Below, piece by piece: positions 39,788 through 49,553 of a DNA stretch of 64,000 bases. Location: assembly GCA_028532855.1 (NCBI GenBank), contig JAQQAL010000011.1:372001-436000 (forward strand). The letters are read 5' to 3'. The translations under genes were made by a program, and so were the position numbers. The notes under the pieces were generated by a model, which saw only the letters and a program-made list of their open reading frames with translations, searched no databases and was not told the DNA's origin. The first letter of the stretch is position 1. Each line of letters begins with the position of its first letter. Origin of the DNA: Candidatus Thalassospirochaeta sargassi. Its GTDB lineage: Bacteria > Spirochaetota > Spirochaetia > UBA9216.

Positions 39788-40505
39788 CGGCTTTCTCCTG
39801 TGCTACCGTCTCCGGCTCTCCTGCATCAGTTCCGGACTTTTTCATAAAAAAACATCCTGCCGAGCTTATTACAATTCCCAGAAACAGGGCCTGCTCTGTC
39901 AGTCCTGTAAGATACAGAAGCACCGGGGCTGCAAGCCCGAGCAGGAAGGGGGCGGGGCGTTTCAGGGTTCTAATCTGTTCTATCATCAAAACTACAAAGA
40001 GGGCGGTCAGAGCGAAATCCAGCCCTGGTGCGTTCCAGCTTATTATAGTCCCAAGCAGCGCGCCCAAGATTCCCCCCAGCGTCCAGTAACTCTGGTTGAG
40101 TGCGGTAATGCAGAAGTCGAAAAATTCAGGGTCAGCGCCCTCGGGCGGCTTAATCGTGGTTATAAGCGCATAGGTTTCGTCGGTGAGGCCGAAAATAAGG
40201 TATTTCTTGAATCTCTTAAACGGAGCATAGCGTTCGAGCACCGAGAACCCGTAAACCATATGCCTGGCGTTCAAAAGGAAAATAGCCAGACCCATTTCTA
40301 TGAAGCTTTTATTCTGGTTTATCAGGCTGATTGCCATAAACTGTGCGGCACCGGCAAAAATTGTGAGGCTCATGACAGGGGCCCAGTACCACTCAAAACC
40401 TGATTTTACAAGCAGAAAGCCGTAGGCGAAACCTATAGATATGTATCCGAAGAATACAGGGGACGAGGCCTTTAATGCTGCTGTAAGTGCTTTTTTTCTG
40501 CTCAC
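39780..40505 (-). CDS. azlC: AzlC-family branched-chain amino acid permease
   Basis: VFFGYISIGFAYGFLLVKSGFEWYWAPVMSLTIFAGAAQFMAISL; NARHMVYGFSVLERY. Confidence 0.93.
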   Translation of the reverse strand: MSRKKALTAALKASSPVFFGYISIGFAYGFLLVKSGFEWYWAPVMSLTIFAGAAQFMAISLINQNKSFIEMGLAIFLLNARHMVYGFSVLERYAPFKRFKKYLIFGLTDETYALITTIKPPEGADPEFFDFCITALNQSYWTLGGILGALLGTIISWNAPGLDFALTALFVVLMIEQIRTLKRPAPFLLGLAAPVLLYLTGLTEQALFLGIVISSAGCFFMKKSGTDAGEPETVAQEKADV

Positions 40506-40672
40506 TTCGGGGATGATACCCGAGCGTTGTTTTGTTGTAAAGATACAGTTTTATATAAATTTTAGCTAACAGTTTTAAGTGGCTGTAAATCAGTTGCTGA
40601 ATTGTAAAAAAACTGGACTATTAGTTACATAGTAATTATACTATATAGATGAGAATAATCAGGAGGCGAATT

Positions 40673-41356
40673 ATGAAGACTCTAAAAATATTAAATATAG
40701 TGATATTGTCTTTTGTGTTGATATTTTCTGTTTCTGCCGGAGGTACGGCCGAGGTTGAAAACAGCAGCATCTCGGGAACGATTGAGGGCGGTTTAAGAAT
40801 TCTTGATATAGAGGATGGAGAGGGAGATCTCGAATATACTATCTACAGGGGTGACTATATCGTTTTCAGGCTTGAAGATGGAAGCAAATACGAATTCGAG
40901 GTTCCCGGTCTTGAGATAAATGAGGTTCTGCCTAAAGCTGCAGAAGAGACTTCCTATGTTAAGATGAAGAAAAGCGGTGATTATGAGTTCACCCTGGGAG
41001 AACGTCAGGGAGTTTTTCATGTCCTGGAGCTTGTTGATGCAAACTATCAGGAGTTGACGGCCTATGATGCAAACAGGCTGATACAGAATGTAAACCCGCT
41101 GATTATTGACGTCAGAACAGAGGGAGAATACCGGCAGGGGCATATTCCCGGTGCCGATTTACTGCCGGTACAGGTTTTTGCGGAGAATATTTCGAAGCTG
41201 GAAGAGTATAAGGATGAAGACATTCTCCTTTACTGTGCATCCGGTAACCGCAGCACTGTAGCTGCAAGAATGCTTATAGATGCCGGTTTCACAAAGGTGT
41301 ACAACCTGCGAAGCGGAATAGGTGACTGGATGAGGAATAATCTGCCGGTTGAGTAG
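40673..41356 (+). CDS. Secreted rhodanese-domain protein with N-terminal cupredoxin-like region
   Basis: Signal peptide; PLIIDVRTEGEYRQGHIPGADLLPV...DILLYCASGNRSTVAARMLIDAGFTKVYNLRSGIGDW. Confidence 0.85.
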   Translation: MKTLKILNIVILSFVLIFSVSAGGTAEVENSSISGTIEGGLRILDIEDGEGDLEYTIYRGDYIVFRLEDGSKYEFEVPGLEINEVLPKAAEETSYVKMKKSGDYEFTLGERQGVFHVLELVDANYQELTAYDANRLIQNVNPLIIDVRTEGEYRQGHIPGADLLPVQVFAENISKLEEYKDEDILLYCASGNRSTVAARMLIDAGFTKVYNLRSGIGDWMRNNLPVE

Positions 41357-41369
41357 GACTATAGATTGA

Positions 41370-41927
41370 TTATTTCAGGCTGACCGAATGCAGGGTTGTA
41401 TAGGTCAGTCTGCCGTTTATTTTGCGGCTCTCCATTAGTTCCACAGATTTTATTTCTACTGCCGGGAGTTCAAATCGCTGCTTCTTTAACACCTTCAGGG
41501 TGCTGTAATTTATTTCACCACGACGCACAAGGGTTACATGGGGAGTAAAAGATTTCATGTCGCCGCGCTGAAGCTCTTTCTTTAAAATGTCCGACATAAT
41601 TTTCATTACATCACCGGTATTTTTTGTTTTGATATAAATTAAATCCTGCTTCCCCTGCCTGAATGATCCATAGGATGTAAACCGGATGCTAAATCGCTGA
41701 ACAGCAGCAGCGGCTTTTTCCAGGGCCTCTTTAAAGATTGGCAGCTCGTCTGATTCAATCTCACCAACAAAATGCAGGGTCAGGTGAAGGTTTTCAAGGG
41801 CCGCCCATCGCCCCCTAATAACCTTTTCGCGCAGATCATTCTGAAGCTTCTGCAGCATTTCTGAAGTCTTATCGTCAAAATTAACAGCGTAGAATATTCT
41901 CATAGATCTATTATACTCTAAAATCAT
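41370..41927 (-). CDS. thpR: RNA 2',3'-cyclic phosphodiesterase (2'-5' RNA ligase family)
   Basis: RIFYAVNFDD..., HxTx motifs LHLTLHFVG and FTPHVTLVRRG. Confidence 0.92.
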   Translation of the reverse strand: MILEYNRSMRIFYAVNFDDKTSEMLQKLQNDLREKVIRGRWAALENLHLTLHFVGEIESDELPIFKEALEKAAAAVQRFSIRFTSYGSFRQGKQDLIYIKTKNTGDVMKIMSDILKKELQRGDMKSFTPHVTLVRRGEINYSTLKVLKKQRFELPAVEIKSVELMESRKINGRLTYTTLHSVSLK

Positions 41928-41965
41928 CTTATGAACCTTAAATTATCAGGGCATATTGATATATG

Positions 41966-42403
41966 TTATTTAAGGAGTTCTATCATCTTTAATAAAGTTT
42001 CTTTTAGAGCGGTAATCTCGTTTTGAGATAAATCGCTGCCTGAAAAACCCTCCATCAGCCGGATAGGAACCTCTGCAGCCTTGTGCCGCAGCTCTGTTCC
42101 TTTATCAGTGAGTTTTATGATGACCCTGCGTTCATCCTCACTGGAGCGTTGTCTCTCCAGAAGCCCGTGTGCTTCCATCCGTTTGAGCAGAGGAGTTATT
42201 GTGTTGGTGTTAAGAATCAGCCTTTCAGCAATCCCGTTTACGCTCAGGCTGTCAGTTTCCCATAATACCATCAACACGAGATATTGGGGGTATGTCAGCC
42301 CCAGGTTTTCCAGCAGGGGCTGATAGGCTTTTGTAATTAACCTTGAAGCGGCATAGACCGGAAAACAAATCTGCTGGTCTAGTTTAAGTTGATCATATTC
42401 CAT
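41966..42403 (-). CDS. OhrR-like MarR-family regulator
   Basis: LDQQICFPVYAASRLITKAYQPLLENLGLTYPQYLVLMVLWE with conserved N-terminal Cys; wHTH NTITPLLKRMEAHGLLERQRSSEDERRVIIKLTDKG. Confidence 0.92.
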   Translation of the reverse strand: MEYDQLKLDQQICFPVYAASRLITKAYQPLLENLGLTYPQYLVLMVLWETDSLSVNGIAERLILNTNTITPLLKRMEAHGLLERQRSSEDERRVIIKLTDKGTELRHKAAEVPIRLMEGFSGSDLSQNEITALKETLLKMIELLK

Positions 42404-42405
42404 AT

Positions 42406-42885
42406 TTACAGCAGGGATATTATATCATTTTCAAGGTTTTCGGGTGAAGTTTTCGGAGAAAACCTTTTTACCGGATTTCCTTCTCGGTCAATAAGAAATT
42501 TTGTGAAGTTCCATTTTACTGAATTTCCAATTTTACCTGGCAGTTCCTTTCTCAGGAATTTGTAAAGAGGATCTGCATCCTTACCGTTTACATTGACTTT
42601 TTTAAAAAGAGGGAATGTAACTCCGAAGTTAATTTTGCAGAATTGCTGGATGTCCTCATCTGAGCCCGGCTCCTGGTGGGCGAACTGATCGCAGGGAAAG
42701 CCGAGGATCTCCAAACCTTTTTCATTATATTTTTCATAAAGTTCCTGCAGGCTGCCGTACTGAGGTGTGAAACCGCATTTGCTCGCAGTGTTTACAATAA
42801 GAACCACCTTTCCCGAAAAATCTTCCATGGATATATCAGTTCCATTGTTTAATTGTGCATTGTAGCTATAAAAATTTGACGCCAT
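42406..42885 (-). CDS. Glutathione peroxidase family thiol peroxidase
   Basis: GKVVLIVNTASKCGFTPQYGSLQELYEKY, LGFPCDQFAHQEPG, KWNFTKFLIDREG. Confidence 0.96.
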   Translation of the reverse strand: MASNFYSYNAQLNNGTDISMEDFSGKVVLIVNTASKCGFTPQYGSLQELYEKYNEKGLEILGFPCDQFAHQEPGSDEDIQQFCKINFGVTFPLFKKVNVNGKDADPLYKFLRKELPGKIGNSVKWNFTKFLIDREGNPVKRFSPKTSPENLENDIISLL

Positions 42886-42915
42886 AAATTCCTCCTTATG
42901 TGTCTTGTATGAATA

Positions 42916-42929
42916 TATCGTGCACGATA
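42916..42929. promoter_or_regulatory. Candidate OhrR operator upstream of gpx-ohrR
   Basis: Perfect 14-bp palindrome TATCGTGCACGATA. Confidence 0.5.
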
Positions 42930-42980
42930 AAAAAAGTCAAGATAATTTATACTGATCACTTTAATATCATTTTCATAAAC

Positions 42981-43460
42981 TTATCTTTGCATTTTTTCAA
43001 TCATCAGCAGCCGCTGTTTTACGGCAATCCCGTGTGCAAAGCCCGCAAGACTACCGTCAGCTCCTATCACCCTGTGACAGGGAATTATCAAAGGTATGGG
43101 ATTCCGCCCGTTGGCTGTTCCTACCGCGCGGGCTGCTGAAGGCTTGCCGAGTGCTGATGCAATTTCGCCGTAGCTGCGGGTTTCTCCATAGGGTATTCGC
43201 TGAAGCTCGCTCCAGACGCGCGATTGGAAGTCTGTGCCCTGCGGATTGAGTTTTATATCGAAGACCCTGCGTTCTCCGGTACAAAATTCCCTAATCTGGG
43301 CGGCAGTATCCACGAAAAAATCATCGCTGCGCAGCCAGTCCGGCAATACCTCAAACCGGCGCTTGCCTTCGCCCGTATTCAGGTGCAGGTGCTGCAGGCC
43401 GTCCTCATCTCCGGCAAGAATAATCTCGCAGACCGGTGTATCAAGTCTTGTGTAATACAT
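42981..43460 (-). CDS. ogt: Methylated-DNA--protein-cysteine methyltransferase
   Basis: FQSRVWSELQRIPYGETRSYGEIASALGKPSAARAVGTANGRNPIPLIIPCHRVIGADGSLAGFAHG. Confidence 0.95.
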   Translation of the reverse strand: MYYTRLDTPVCEIILAGDEDGLQHLHLNTGEGKRRFEVLPDWLRSDDFFVDTAAQIREFCTGERRVFDIKLNPQGTDFQSRVWSELQRIPYGETRSYGEIASALGKPSAARAVGTANGRNPIPLIIPCHRVIGADGSLAGFAHGIAVKQRLLMIEKMQR

Positions 43461-44544
43461 ATTTACTCCTTGCTGTCTGCCGGAATGTTCCATAGGCAGA
43501 GGGCCGCATAGCTGTATAGTTGACCGTCCATGGCCCAATACCTTTTCGTGCTCTGAAGGCTGTGGAAAATTCGTTAAGGCTCTGTGCTGAACCGAGATCC
43601 AGCCGGCCATCGATCGCTGCGGCTGTTACGGTTTGAATCGCCTGCTGCCGGGTCTGGGTAATGCCGATATCGGAAATATCTGTGCCGGCAAGATCTTCCG
43701 GGCCGGGGAAAAAGTACTGAAGCTCACAGGGGTTGTCGCTGCAGCGAATGTCGTCGCTGTGAACCGTCAGTTCAAGTGCTGATTCGGCCGGCCGGTCAAC
43801 AACCGTAACCCAGCCGCTGGTGTATTCGGTCCGGAAGGTGCGCGAATAGTGGTTATTTTGAACTGTTTCAACACCTGCTATAAGCCTTGGACGCATAAAC
43901 GCCAGAAGCTGTTCAAAATCAAAGGGTTTTTTATATTTCAGCATAAGACAAGTGCCGGCAGCGGATGTTGATTTACCTGACAAGCGCGTAGCACGCGGCG
44001 ACTCATTGAATATTTTTATATAGCTAGCGTTGAACTGCCGCGTTGAGCCGAACCCTGCTGCAAAGGCAATTTCGGTAACAGGTGCCTTAGAGTTGAGTAA
44101 AAGCTTTCTGGCAAAAATAGCCTTATGATATCGGCTGATCTTCACAGGTGGAATTCCTATGTTGTCAACAAACAGTTTTCGAAGCTGCCTTGGTGAAATA
44201 CAGACCTTTGAGGCAAGTTCGTCTATGGAATGATAATTCAGAAAACCGTCGCAGATAAGCCTTAGTGCACGCTCGACAATTTCAAAGCCTGCTATGTATG
44301 AATTATGGTATTCGATATTAAGATCAGGACGGCACCGGTGACAGGGTCTGAAACCATGTTCCATGGCCTGAAAGATGGTTTTGAAATAGAGGACGTTTTC
44401 TTCTTTTGCAACAGGAGAGGGGCAGGACGGGCGACAGAAAATTCCCGTAGTCTTTACTGCGAAAAAGAATATGCCGTCGAAATTCCTATCCTTTGAAACC
44501 CGAGCTTTGGAAAATAATGTCCTGGTCTCTGCATCCTCAATCAC
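43441..44544 (-). CDS. Ada-type regulator (Ada Zn domain + AraC HTH + AlkA_N) with deleted/truncated AlkA glycosylase domain
   Basis: GIFCRPSCPSPVAKEENV...GFRPCHRCRPD; AraC HTH; AlkA_N DFEQLLAFMRPRLIAGVETV; then FFPGPEDLAG...KGIGPWTVNYTAM and early termination. Confidence 0.88.
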   Translation of the reverse strand: MIEDAETRTLFSKARVSKDRNFDGIFFFAVKTTGIFCRPSCPSPVAKEENVLYFKTIFQAMEHGFRPCHRCRPDLNIEYHNSYIAGFEIVERALRLICDGFLNYHSIDELASKVCISPRQLRKLFVDNIGIPPVKISRYHKAIFARKLLLNSKAPVTEIAFAAGFGSTRQFNASYIKIFNESPRATRLSGKSTSAAGTCLMLKYKKPFDFEQLLAFMRPRLIAGVETVQNNHYSRTFRTEYTSGWVTVVDRPAESALELTVHSDDIRCSDNPCELQYFFPGPEDLAGTDISDIGITQTRQQAIQTVTAAAIDGRLDLGSAQSLNEFSTAFRARKGIGPWTVNYTAMRPSAYGTFRQTARSKYVLHKT

Positions 44545-44674
44545 ATAACCAATATAAGCCGGTAATCTTTGTAAAACAAGCGGTTTTCGGCTATTACAGC
44601 TATTTGTACTGAAAATGTCCTCCTGATTATTCCATAAATTAAGAATAAATTGTATAAGAATGTGAGTAATAATT

Positions 44675-46573
44675 ATGAATAAAAATAAGTCCTTTCATAT
44701 CGGAATAAATATCAGAATAACAGTTCCTGTTGCATTTCTATTTCTTGTTTTCTTTGTAATTTCAACCATTGCGTATAACAGGGTTATTACCGAGGTTGAG
44801 TGTACCTATGCTGAAAAATCCAGCAATTTGATTTTTGACGGCTATAAAAATGAGCTTCAAAGTACAACTGAAACAGCTGCCGGTTTGCTTGAAATCGTCT
44901 ACAAGCGTAAGGATCTATCAAATGAACAGAAGCTCGAATTAGCGAGGGAGATGATTGAGCCCCTTCGTTTCGGTGTTGACGGATATTTTTATGCGTATGA
45001 AAGCGGAACGGGAATCAATGTTATTCACGGGGCAAACCCGGCTAATGAGGGGAAGAATCTATGGGGCCTTCAGTCCCCCGATGGAACGCAGTATATAATA
45101 AGAGATCTGGATAAAGCAGCTGAAAGCGGCGAGATGTTTGTAAATTTTTACTGGTCAAAGCCTGGAGAAGATCAGGATAAGGTTTTTCCGAAACTTGGAA
45201 CTGCAATGATGGTACCGGGGACAAATATCTGGATAGGTACAGGGGCATACACTGATGATGTGCAGAAAACGATTGATGCAATCAACGCTGATCTTTCAGA
45301 AATGGTCAGCAGATCACAACTTATACTTGTGTTAATTTTCACTGCCGCCATCATTCTTATAATATTTTTTACTGTCACAAGGATAAACTCCATTACCAGA
45401 CCAATCATCCGGCTTGCTAATCTTATGGAGGAAGGCAAAGGGAATGATTTCAGCCGCGAATTCTCTTACAAGCGTAATAAGGTTGTACGTGATGAGACTG
45501 ATCATCTGGGTGAAAGCTACAACAATATTGCCAGAGGGGTTTCGCTCTTCATGAATAATCTTCATGAAAATATAAAACTGTATACTGAATCCAGCAGCCT
45601 TCTGAAAGAACATATTTCAGACACTTCGGATAATGTAGGCGAGATAAGTTCCGCTGTTTCAAATGTAACGAAGCAGACAAAGGCTCAGTCTTTCAGCACG
45701 GAAAATACCTCTAAGTCTCTGCAGCAGTTGACGGACAGTATTGAGACCCTGAACCACTCGGTGGAAAATCAGGTCCGGGCTGTTGCCGATGCTTCTGCAG
45801 CTATTGAGGAAATGACCGCAGGGATTGATTCAATCAACAAACTGATTTTCAATTCGGAGAATGAAGTTAAGGATATGATCACCACCTCGCAGCAGGGTAA
45901 GACAGCGCTTGGAAATGTTCTTGAGCTGATTAAAACTATTGTTAAAGAGTCTGAACAATTGACGCAGGCTAATGAGCTTATCTCTAATTTCTCAAGCCAG
46001 ACCAACCTTTTGTCAATGAATGCCGCTATTGAAGCAGCTCATGCTGGTGATGCCGGGAAAGGTTTCTCTGTGGTTGCTGATGAAATTAGAAAACTTGCAG
46101 AGCTTTCAGCCGAGCAGTCAAAGAGCGTTCAGCAGAATCTGAATACAATTAGCAAGTCTATTGAACAGGTGTCTGCGGCCGCAAGCGGTACTGATTCCAA
46201 CTTCAGTAATATTATTGATGCTATTACGAAGGTGTCTGAAGCTTTTACTGTAATCGGCAGCTCAACCGAAGAGCTTAACGCGGGAAGTAATCAGATTCTG
46301 GACGGTTTATCTAAAATAAAGAGTACATCAGAAACTGTCAAAGACGGTACTGCCGCGATGCTTGGTAACGCTTCGGGCATATCGACAGCAGTTGATGTTC
46401 AGAAGAGATCAAGTGCTGAAACTGCCGATCAGGTAGTCAGGATTGTCGCACTTACCGATGATATTTCAAAACGGATGGTTGAAATGAATCAGATAAGTGA
46501 AAAAAATAATAATGATATCAGAAAAATTAATTCTGAGGCCGCCTCATTCAAGACCATGAACTCCGGAAGCTGA
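44675..46573 (+). CDS. Methyl-accepting chemotaxis protein with periplasmic Cache-like sensor
   Basis: [34 protein letters not shown]; signalling tip [41 protein letters not shown]. Confidence 0.95.
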   Translation: MNKNKSFHIGINIRITVPVAFLFLVFFVISTIAYNRVITEVECTYAEKSSNLIFDGYKNELQSTTETAAGLLEIVYKRKDLSNEQKLELAREMIEPLRFGVDGYFYAYESGTGINVIHGANPANEGKNLWGLQSPDGTQYIIRDLDKAAESGEMFVNFYWSKPGEDQDKVFPKLGTAMMVPGTNIWIGTGAYTDDVQKTIDAINADLSEMVSRSQLILVLIFTAAIILIIFFTVTRINSITRPIIRLANLMEEGKGNDFSREFSYKRNKVVRDETDHLGESYNNIARGVSLFMNNLHENIKLYTESSSLLKEHISDTSDNVGEISSAVSNVTKQTKAQSFSTENTSKSLQQLTDSIETLNHSVENQVRAVADASAAIEEMTAGIDSINKLIFNSENEVKDMITTSQQGKTALGNVLELIKTIVKESEQLTQANELISNFSSQTNLLSMNAAIEAAHAGDAGKGFSVVADEIRKLAELSAEQSKSVQQNLNTISKSIEQVSAAASGTDSNFSNIIDAITKVSEAFTVIGSSTEELNAGSNQILDGLSKIKSTSETVKDGTAAMLGNASGISTAVDVQKRSSAETADQVVRIVALTDDISKRMVEMNQISEKNNNDIRKINSEAASFKTMNSGS

Positions 46574-46603
46574 TCCTTTAATTCTATTTCCTGAAGGGCT
46601 GTA

Positions 46604-47707
46604 TCAATAACCGGGAGTCAGACGTGCTGCAAAAACATTGCGGGCCGGTTTCATGTTCAAATTACTGTAAAACAGCCCCGAATGCTGATGGTATGATGTG
46701 TCCGAATCAACGAGTTTGAAGTAATATGCTTCAATTATCGGAAGCTGTTCAATCGCATCAATATAGGCATCCATTCTTTCAGCCTGATATGACGCCCATG
46801 TTCTTTCAAATTCAGAGTTGGGACCACCGAATTCAGAAACCAGTATGGGCTTATCATCGGGCAGTACGGTAAGGTATTCCGGCCAGTTTTCAGGATCATC
46901 ATAGAGGTGAATATCAAGGATGTCGTATTTGGCATGTTCCAATACATACTCAACGTTCTGTTTTATTCCTTTTTCATCGTATTGTGTTTTGATTTTATCA
47001 ACCCGCCCTTCAAGATAATCGACAGTTGCTCCTCCTGCCAGGGTTAGACCTGAAAAATCCGGGTAAGTTCCGTTTTCAACAAAATATTCAACAATGGGGT
47101 ATGTTCTTGTAAGCCCGCCTAGTACAACTTCAGTTTCAGGAGAGAGACTCTGCACTGCATCATAAAGAATATTGTTGTATGCAACAAATCGTTCTATAGA
47201 GGCTGTATTAAAATAAGCTGTACCGTCCTCGGTGCCTGATTCCCATTCATTGCCGAACTGAATTTTATCAATATTATCATAACGGAGCAGAACAGCTTCA
47301 ACAAATGTCTTCAACAAGTTTTCATCCATTAGATTAGCATTATCGCTTCCTGAGGGTTCTTTTGCCCACTCGGGGCAGACGCTAGCTACCGTCAGAAAAA
47401 CGAGGACGTTATTATCTTTTGCAGTCTCCATGCGTAAATCCATCGGTGTCCAGTAAAATTCACCCTGAGCGGGTTCACGATTTCTCCAGTCAATTGCTAT
47501 CCTTATTCTGTTTGTAGCCAGCTTTTTCAGTTCGGTAACAGTAAAATCAATCTGATCTGAATTTGAAAAAGGCGGAAACGACATCCCGACGGCAATATCA
47601 GTATCTCCGTAGACCGAGCTGTTTCCTTCCAGAATTAATTCAGGTTCGCCACAGGATGACAAGGGGAAAATTATTATTGTTAAAAGTAATAATAAAATAT
47701 ATTTCAT
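46604..47707 (-). CDS. Lipoprotein with clan GH-A (TIM-barrel glycoside hydrolase)-like domain
   Basis: Lipobox FPLSSCGEPE; acid/base context IQFGNEWESG and nucleophile context PILVSEFGGP. Confidence 0.75.
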   Translation of the reverse strand: MKYILLLLLTIIIFPLSSCGEPELILEGNSSVYGDTDIAVGMSFPPFSNSDQIDFTVTELKKLATNRIRIAIDWRNREPAQGEFYWTPMDLRMETAKDNNVLVFLTVASVCPEWAKEPSGSDNANLMDENLLKTFVEAVLLRYDNIDKIQFGNEWESGTEDGTAYFNTASIERFVAYNNILYDAVQSLSPETEVVLGGLTRTYPIVEYFVENGTYPDFSGLTLAGGATVDYLEGRVDKIKTQYDEKGIKQNVEYVLEHAKYDILDIHLYDDPENWPEYLTVLPDDKPILVSEFGGPNSEFERTWASYQAERMDAYIDAIEQLPIIEAYYFKLVDSDTSYHQHSGLFYSNLNMKPARNVFAARLTPGY

Positions 47708-47840
47708 CTGCCGTAGATTATAACTCATTCAGGAACTGTTTTCAGCTGATGATGCGCGTGATTAGCAGCTGAATTAGGGGCCGGGTGTAAACCCTATGTG
47801 GCCGGTTTTGCAAAACCCCTGTTTCAATCGCCTGGAACTG

Positions 47841-48374
47841 TCAATTTTCCTGGGCCGTATTATCTAACCGGGAATAGTTCCTGTTGTCTAGAACTCGTCC
47901 GTAGATCGCGGCAAAAATAATCAGAAGAGGTATAGACGCTGCATAGCGAACAATTGTGAATTTTATGCCAACACATGTTGCTTCGAAGATTGTCATAGGA
48001 ATGCGGCAGGTTGCAGAGGCTCCAAGATAGGTGAAAATAACGCGCATGCTGGCTCCTTTCTTATGAAGAGCCTGAGCCACAGGAAGAGCCACAATCATGG
48101 GGCCTATTGTAACTCCGCCTAGAAGAATGGCCCAGAAATAGCCAACAATTCCTGATTCTTTTCCAAGATTTTTCTCAACAACCTCCCTCTTTACCCAGAC
48201 CTCAAAGAGTCCTACCAGGATAAATGCGCATGGGACAATCTTAACGAGACTTATGGCATATTCAGTGAAATTAAGCCCAATATTCTTTCCCGGTTCAAAG
48301 TCTATAACAAATGAAATTGAAATAAAAACCAGATATATAAATATCGCAGCAAAATAAAAAAATTTTTTCTTCAT
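47841..48374 (-). CDS. Permease half-protein (YraQ/UPF0718-like, C-terminal half)
   Basis: LFEVWVKREVVEKNLGKESGIVGYFWAILLGGVTIGPMIVALPVAQALHKKGAS; adjacent to the other half with 1-bp overlap. Confidence 0.7.
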   Translation of the reverse strand: MKKKFFYFAAIFIYLVFISISFVIDFEPGKNIGLNFTEYAISLVKIVPCAFILVGLFEVWVKREVVEKNLGKESGIVGYFWAILLGGVTIGPMIVALPVAQALHKKGASMRVIFTYLGASATCRIPMTIFEATCVGIKFTIVRYAASIPLLIIFAAIYGRVLDNRNYSRLDNTAQEN

Positions 48375-48853
48375 TATAAAATCTCGCCGAAAACAAGGCC
48401 TGTTATAAGGGCAACTATGAGCGCCATAATGAATCCTGCCGTGTTTCTTATTATTGAGACTTTTGTACCGAGAAAGTTTTGTTCGACAGGAAAAGTCAGT
48501 ACTCCTACCATCATCAGGGTCGTGGTAAAAGCTGATATAATCATATAAGAGACGTTATTGTCTTTTAGAATGCCGCTCAAAGGGAAAGCTATGAAGCCGG
48601 GCATCATTGTAACAGATCCCAGAATAGATGCCAGGATTACTCCGATAACCTGATTTCCTTTTGACAGATATTTTTCAATCATTTCAGGTGTCATGAAGTG
48701 AAGGGCAAATGAGACTAAGACAAGGACTATCGTTAGTGGAATTATCATGTTTTTAAATTTATTCCAGGCTTTTTTAAGTCCCTGCAATGTTTTTTTTGGG
48801 TTAAAAATAAATGATATTAATAATGCTATGCCGGTAATAATAAAAAGATACAT
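48374..48853 (-). CDS. Permease half-protein (YraQ/UPF0718-like, N-terminal half)
   Basis: MTPEMIEKYLSKGNQVIGVILASILGSVTMMPGFIAFPLSGILKDNNVSYMIISAFTTTLMMVGVLTFP. Confidence 0.7.
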   Translation of the reverse strand: MYLFIITGIALLISFIFNPKKTLQGLKKAWNKFKNMIIPLTIVLVLVSFALHFMTPEMIEKYLSKGNQVIGVILASILGSVTMMPGFIAFPLSGILKDNNVSYMIISAFTTTLMMVGVLTFPVEQNFLGTKVSIIRNTAGFIMALIVALITGLVFGEIL

Positions 48854-48899
48854 TATTCTCCTCTGTTTTTTGTTTTATTCCGATTAATCTCTGCATCCC

Positions 48900-49070
48900 T
48901 CAGGTTTTTAGATGCTGAGATGCCGCTGACTGGCTGACATAGGATTCCTGTTCAAGCTTCATTACACAGGCGGAATATTCTTTTCGGGTGATTTTACTGA
49001 GAATAGTTAGTCTAATGAAGTCTCTGAGAGCTTTGAAAAATTGCGCGGTATTATCTGTAAAGGAGTCCAT
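48900..49070 (-). pseudogene. ArsR-family regulator, N-terminal remnant
   Basis: MDSFTDNTAQFFKALRDFIRLTILSKITRKEYSACVMKLEQESYVSQSAASQHLKT*; ArsR wHTH pattern (FFKALxDxxRLxIL...SQSxxSxHLKxL) ending before the wing. Below the ORF track's length cutoff. Confidence 0.7.
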
Positions 49071-49184
49071 TTGTCTTCCTTGTTGAAGTTTAAAAGTAAA
49101 TAATAAAAGAAATTTGTCTATTTATCAGTAATATCTACTATTTTGGTTCGCTGCTAGAAAATATGAACAGGCAGGGGCAAATTT

Positions 49185-49215
49185 AAAAAAAGCAGCTTGT
49201 AATCAGGCTGCTTTT
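49185..49215 (-). terminator. Terminator downstream of the 2[4Fe-4S] ferredoxin
   Basis: AAAAAAGCAGC-TTGTAATCAG-GCTGCTTTT hairpin. Confidence 0.75.
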
Positions 49216-49232
49216 AATGATTAGAATGTTTA

Positions 49233-49400
49233 TCAGCCGGCTGAAATAGCGCCAACGGGACAAACCTCAGCACATGCTCCACAGTCAGTGCATTTTTCAG
49301 GATCGATCTTGAAGATGTCACCCTCTGAGATTGCTTCTACCGGACATTCACCCTGGCAGGCTCCGCAGGCAACGCAGTCGTTAGAAATTACATAGGCCAT
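49233..49400 (-). CDS. 2[4Fe-4S] ferredoxin
   Basis: MAYVISNDCVACGACQGECPVEAISEGDIFKIDPEKCTDCGACAEVCPVGAISAG. Confidence 0.97.
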   Translation of the reverse strand: MAYVISNDCVACGACQGECPVEAISEGDIFKIDPEKCTDCGACAEVCPVGAISAG

Positions 49401-49553
49401 ATAATTACTCCTTAGTAAGATTATGTACAAAGTATAGTTGGGAGCTGGTTGGATAGTCAATTCATCAAAGCCTGTTTTTTGTATTCTTTTCCAGAATGAG
49501 TTTTTCTTGACAGAAGAATTTACCGGGCATAACATAGATGTTGGAGGATGATT

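Noticed and set aside
39507-40403. 298-aa plus-strand ORF
   Set aside because: Antisense to azlD/azlC, which are clearly recognisable; chance open frame.
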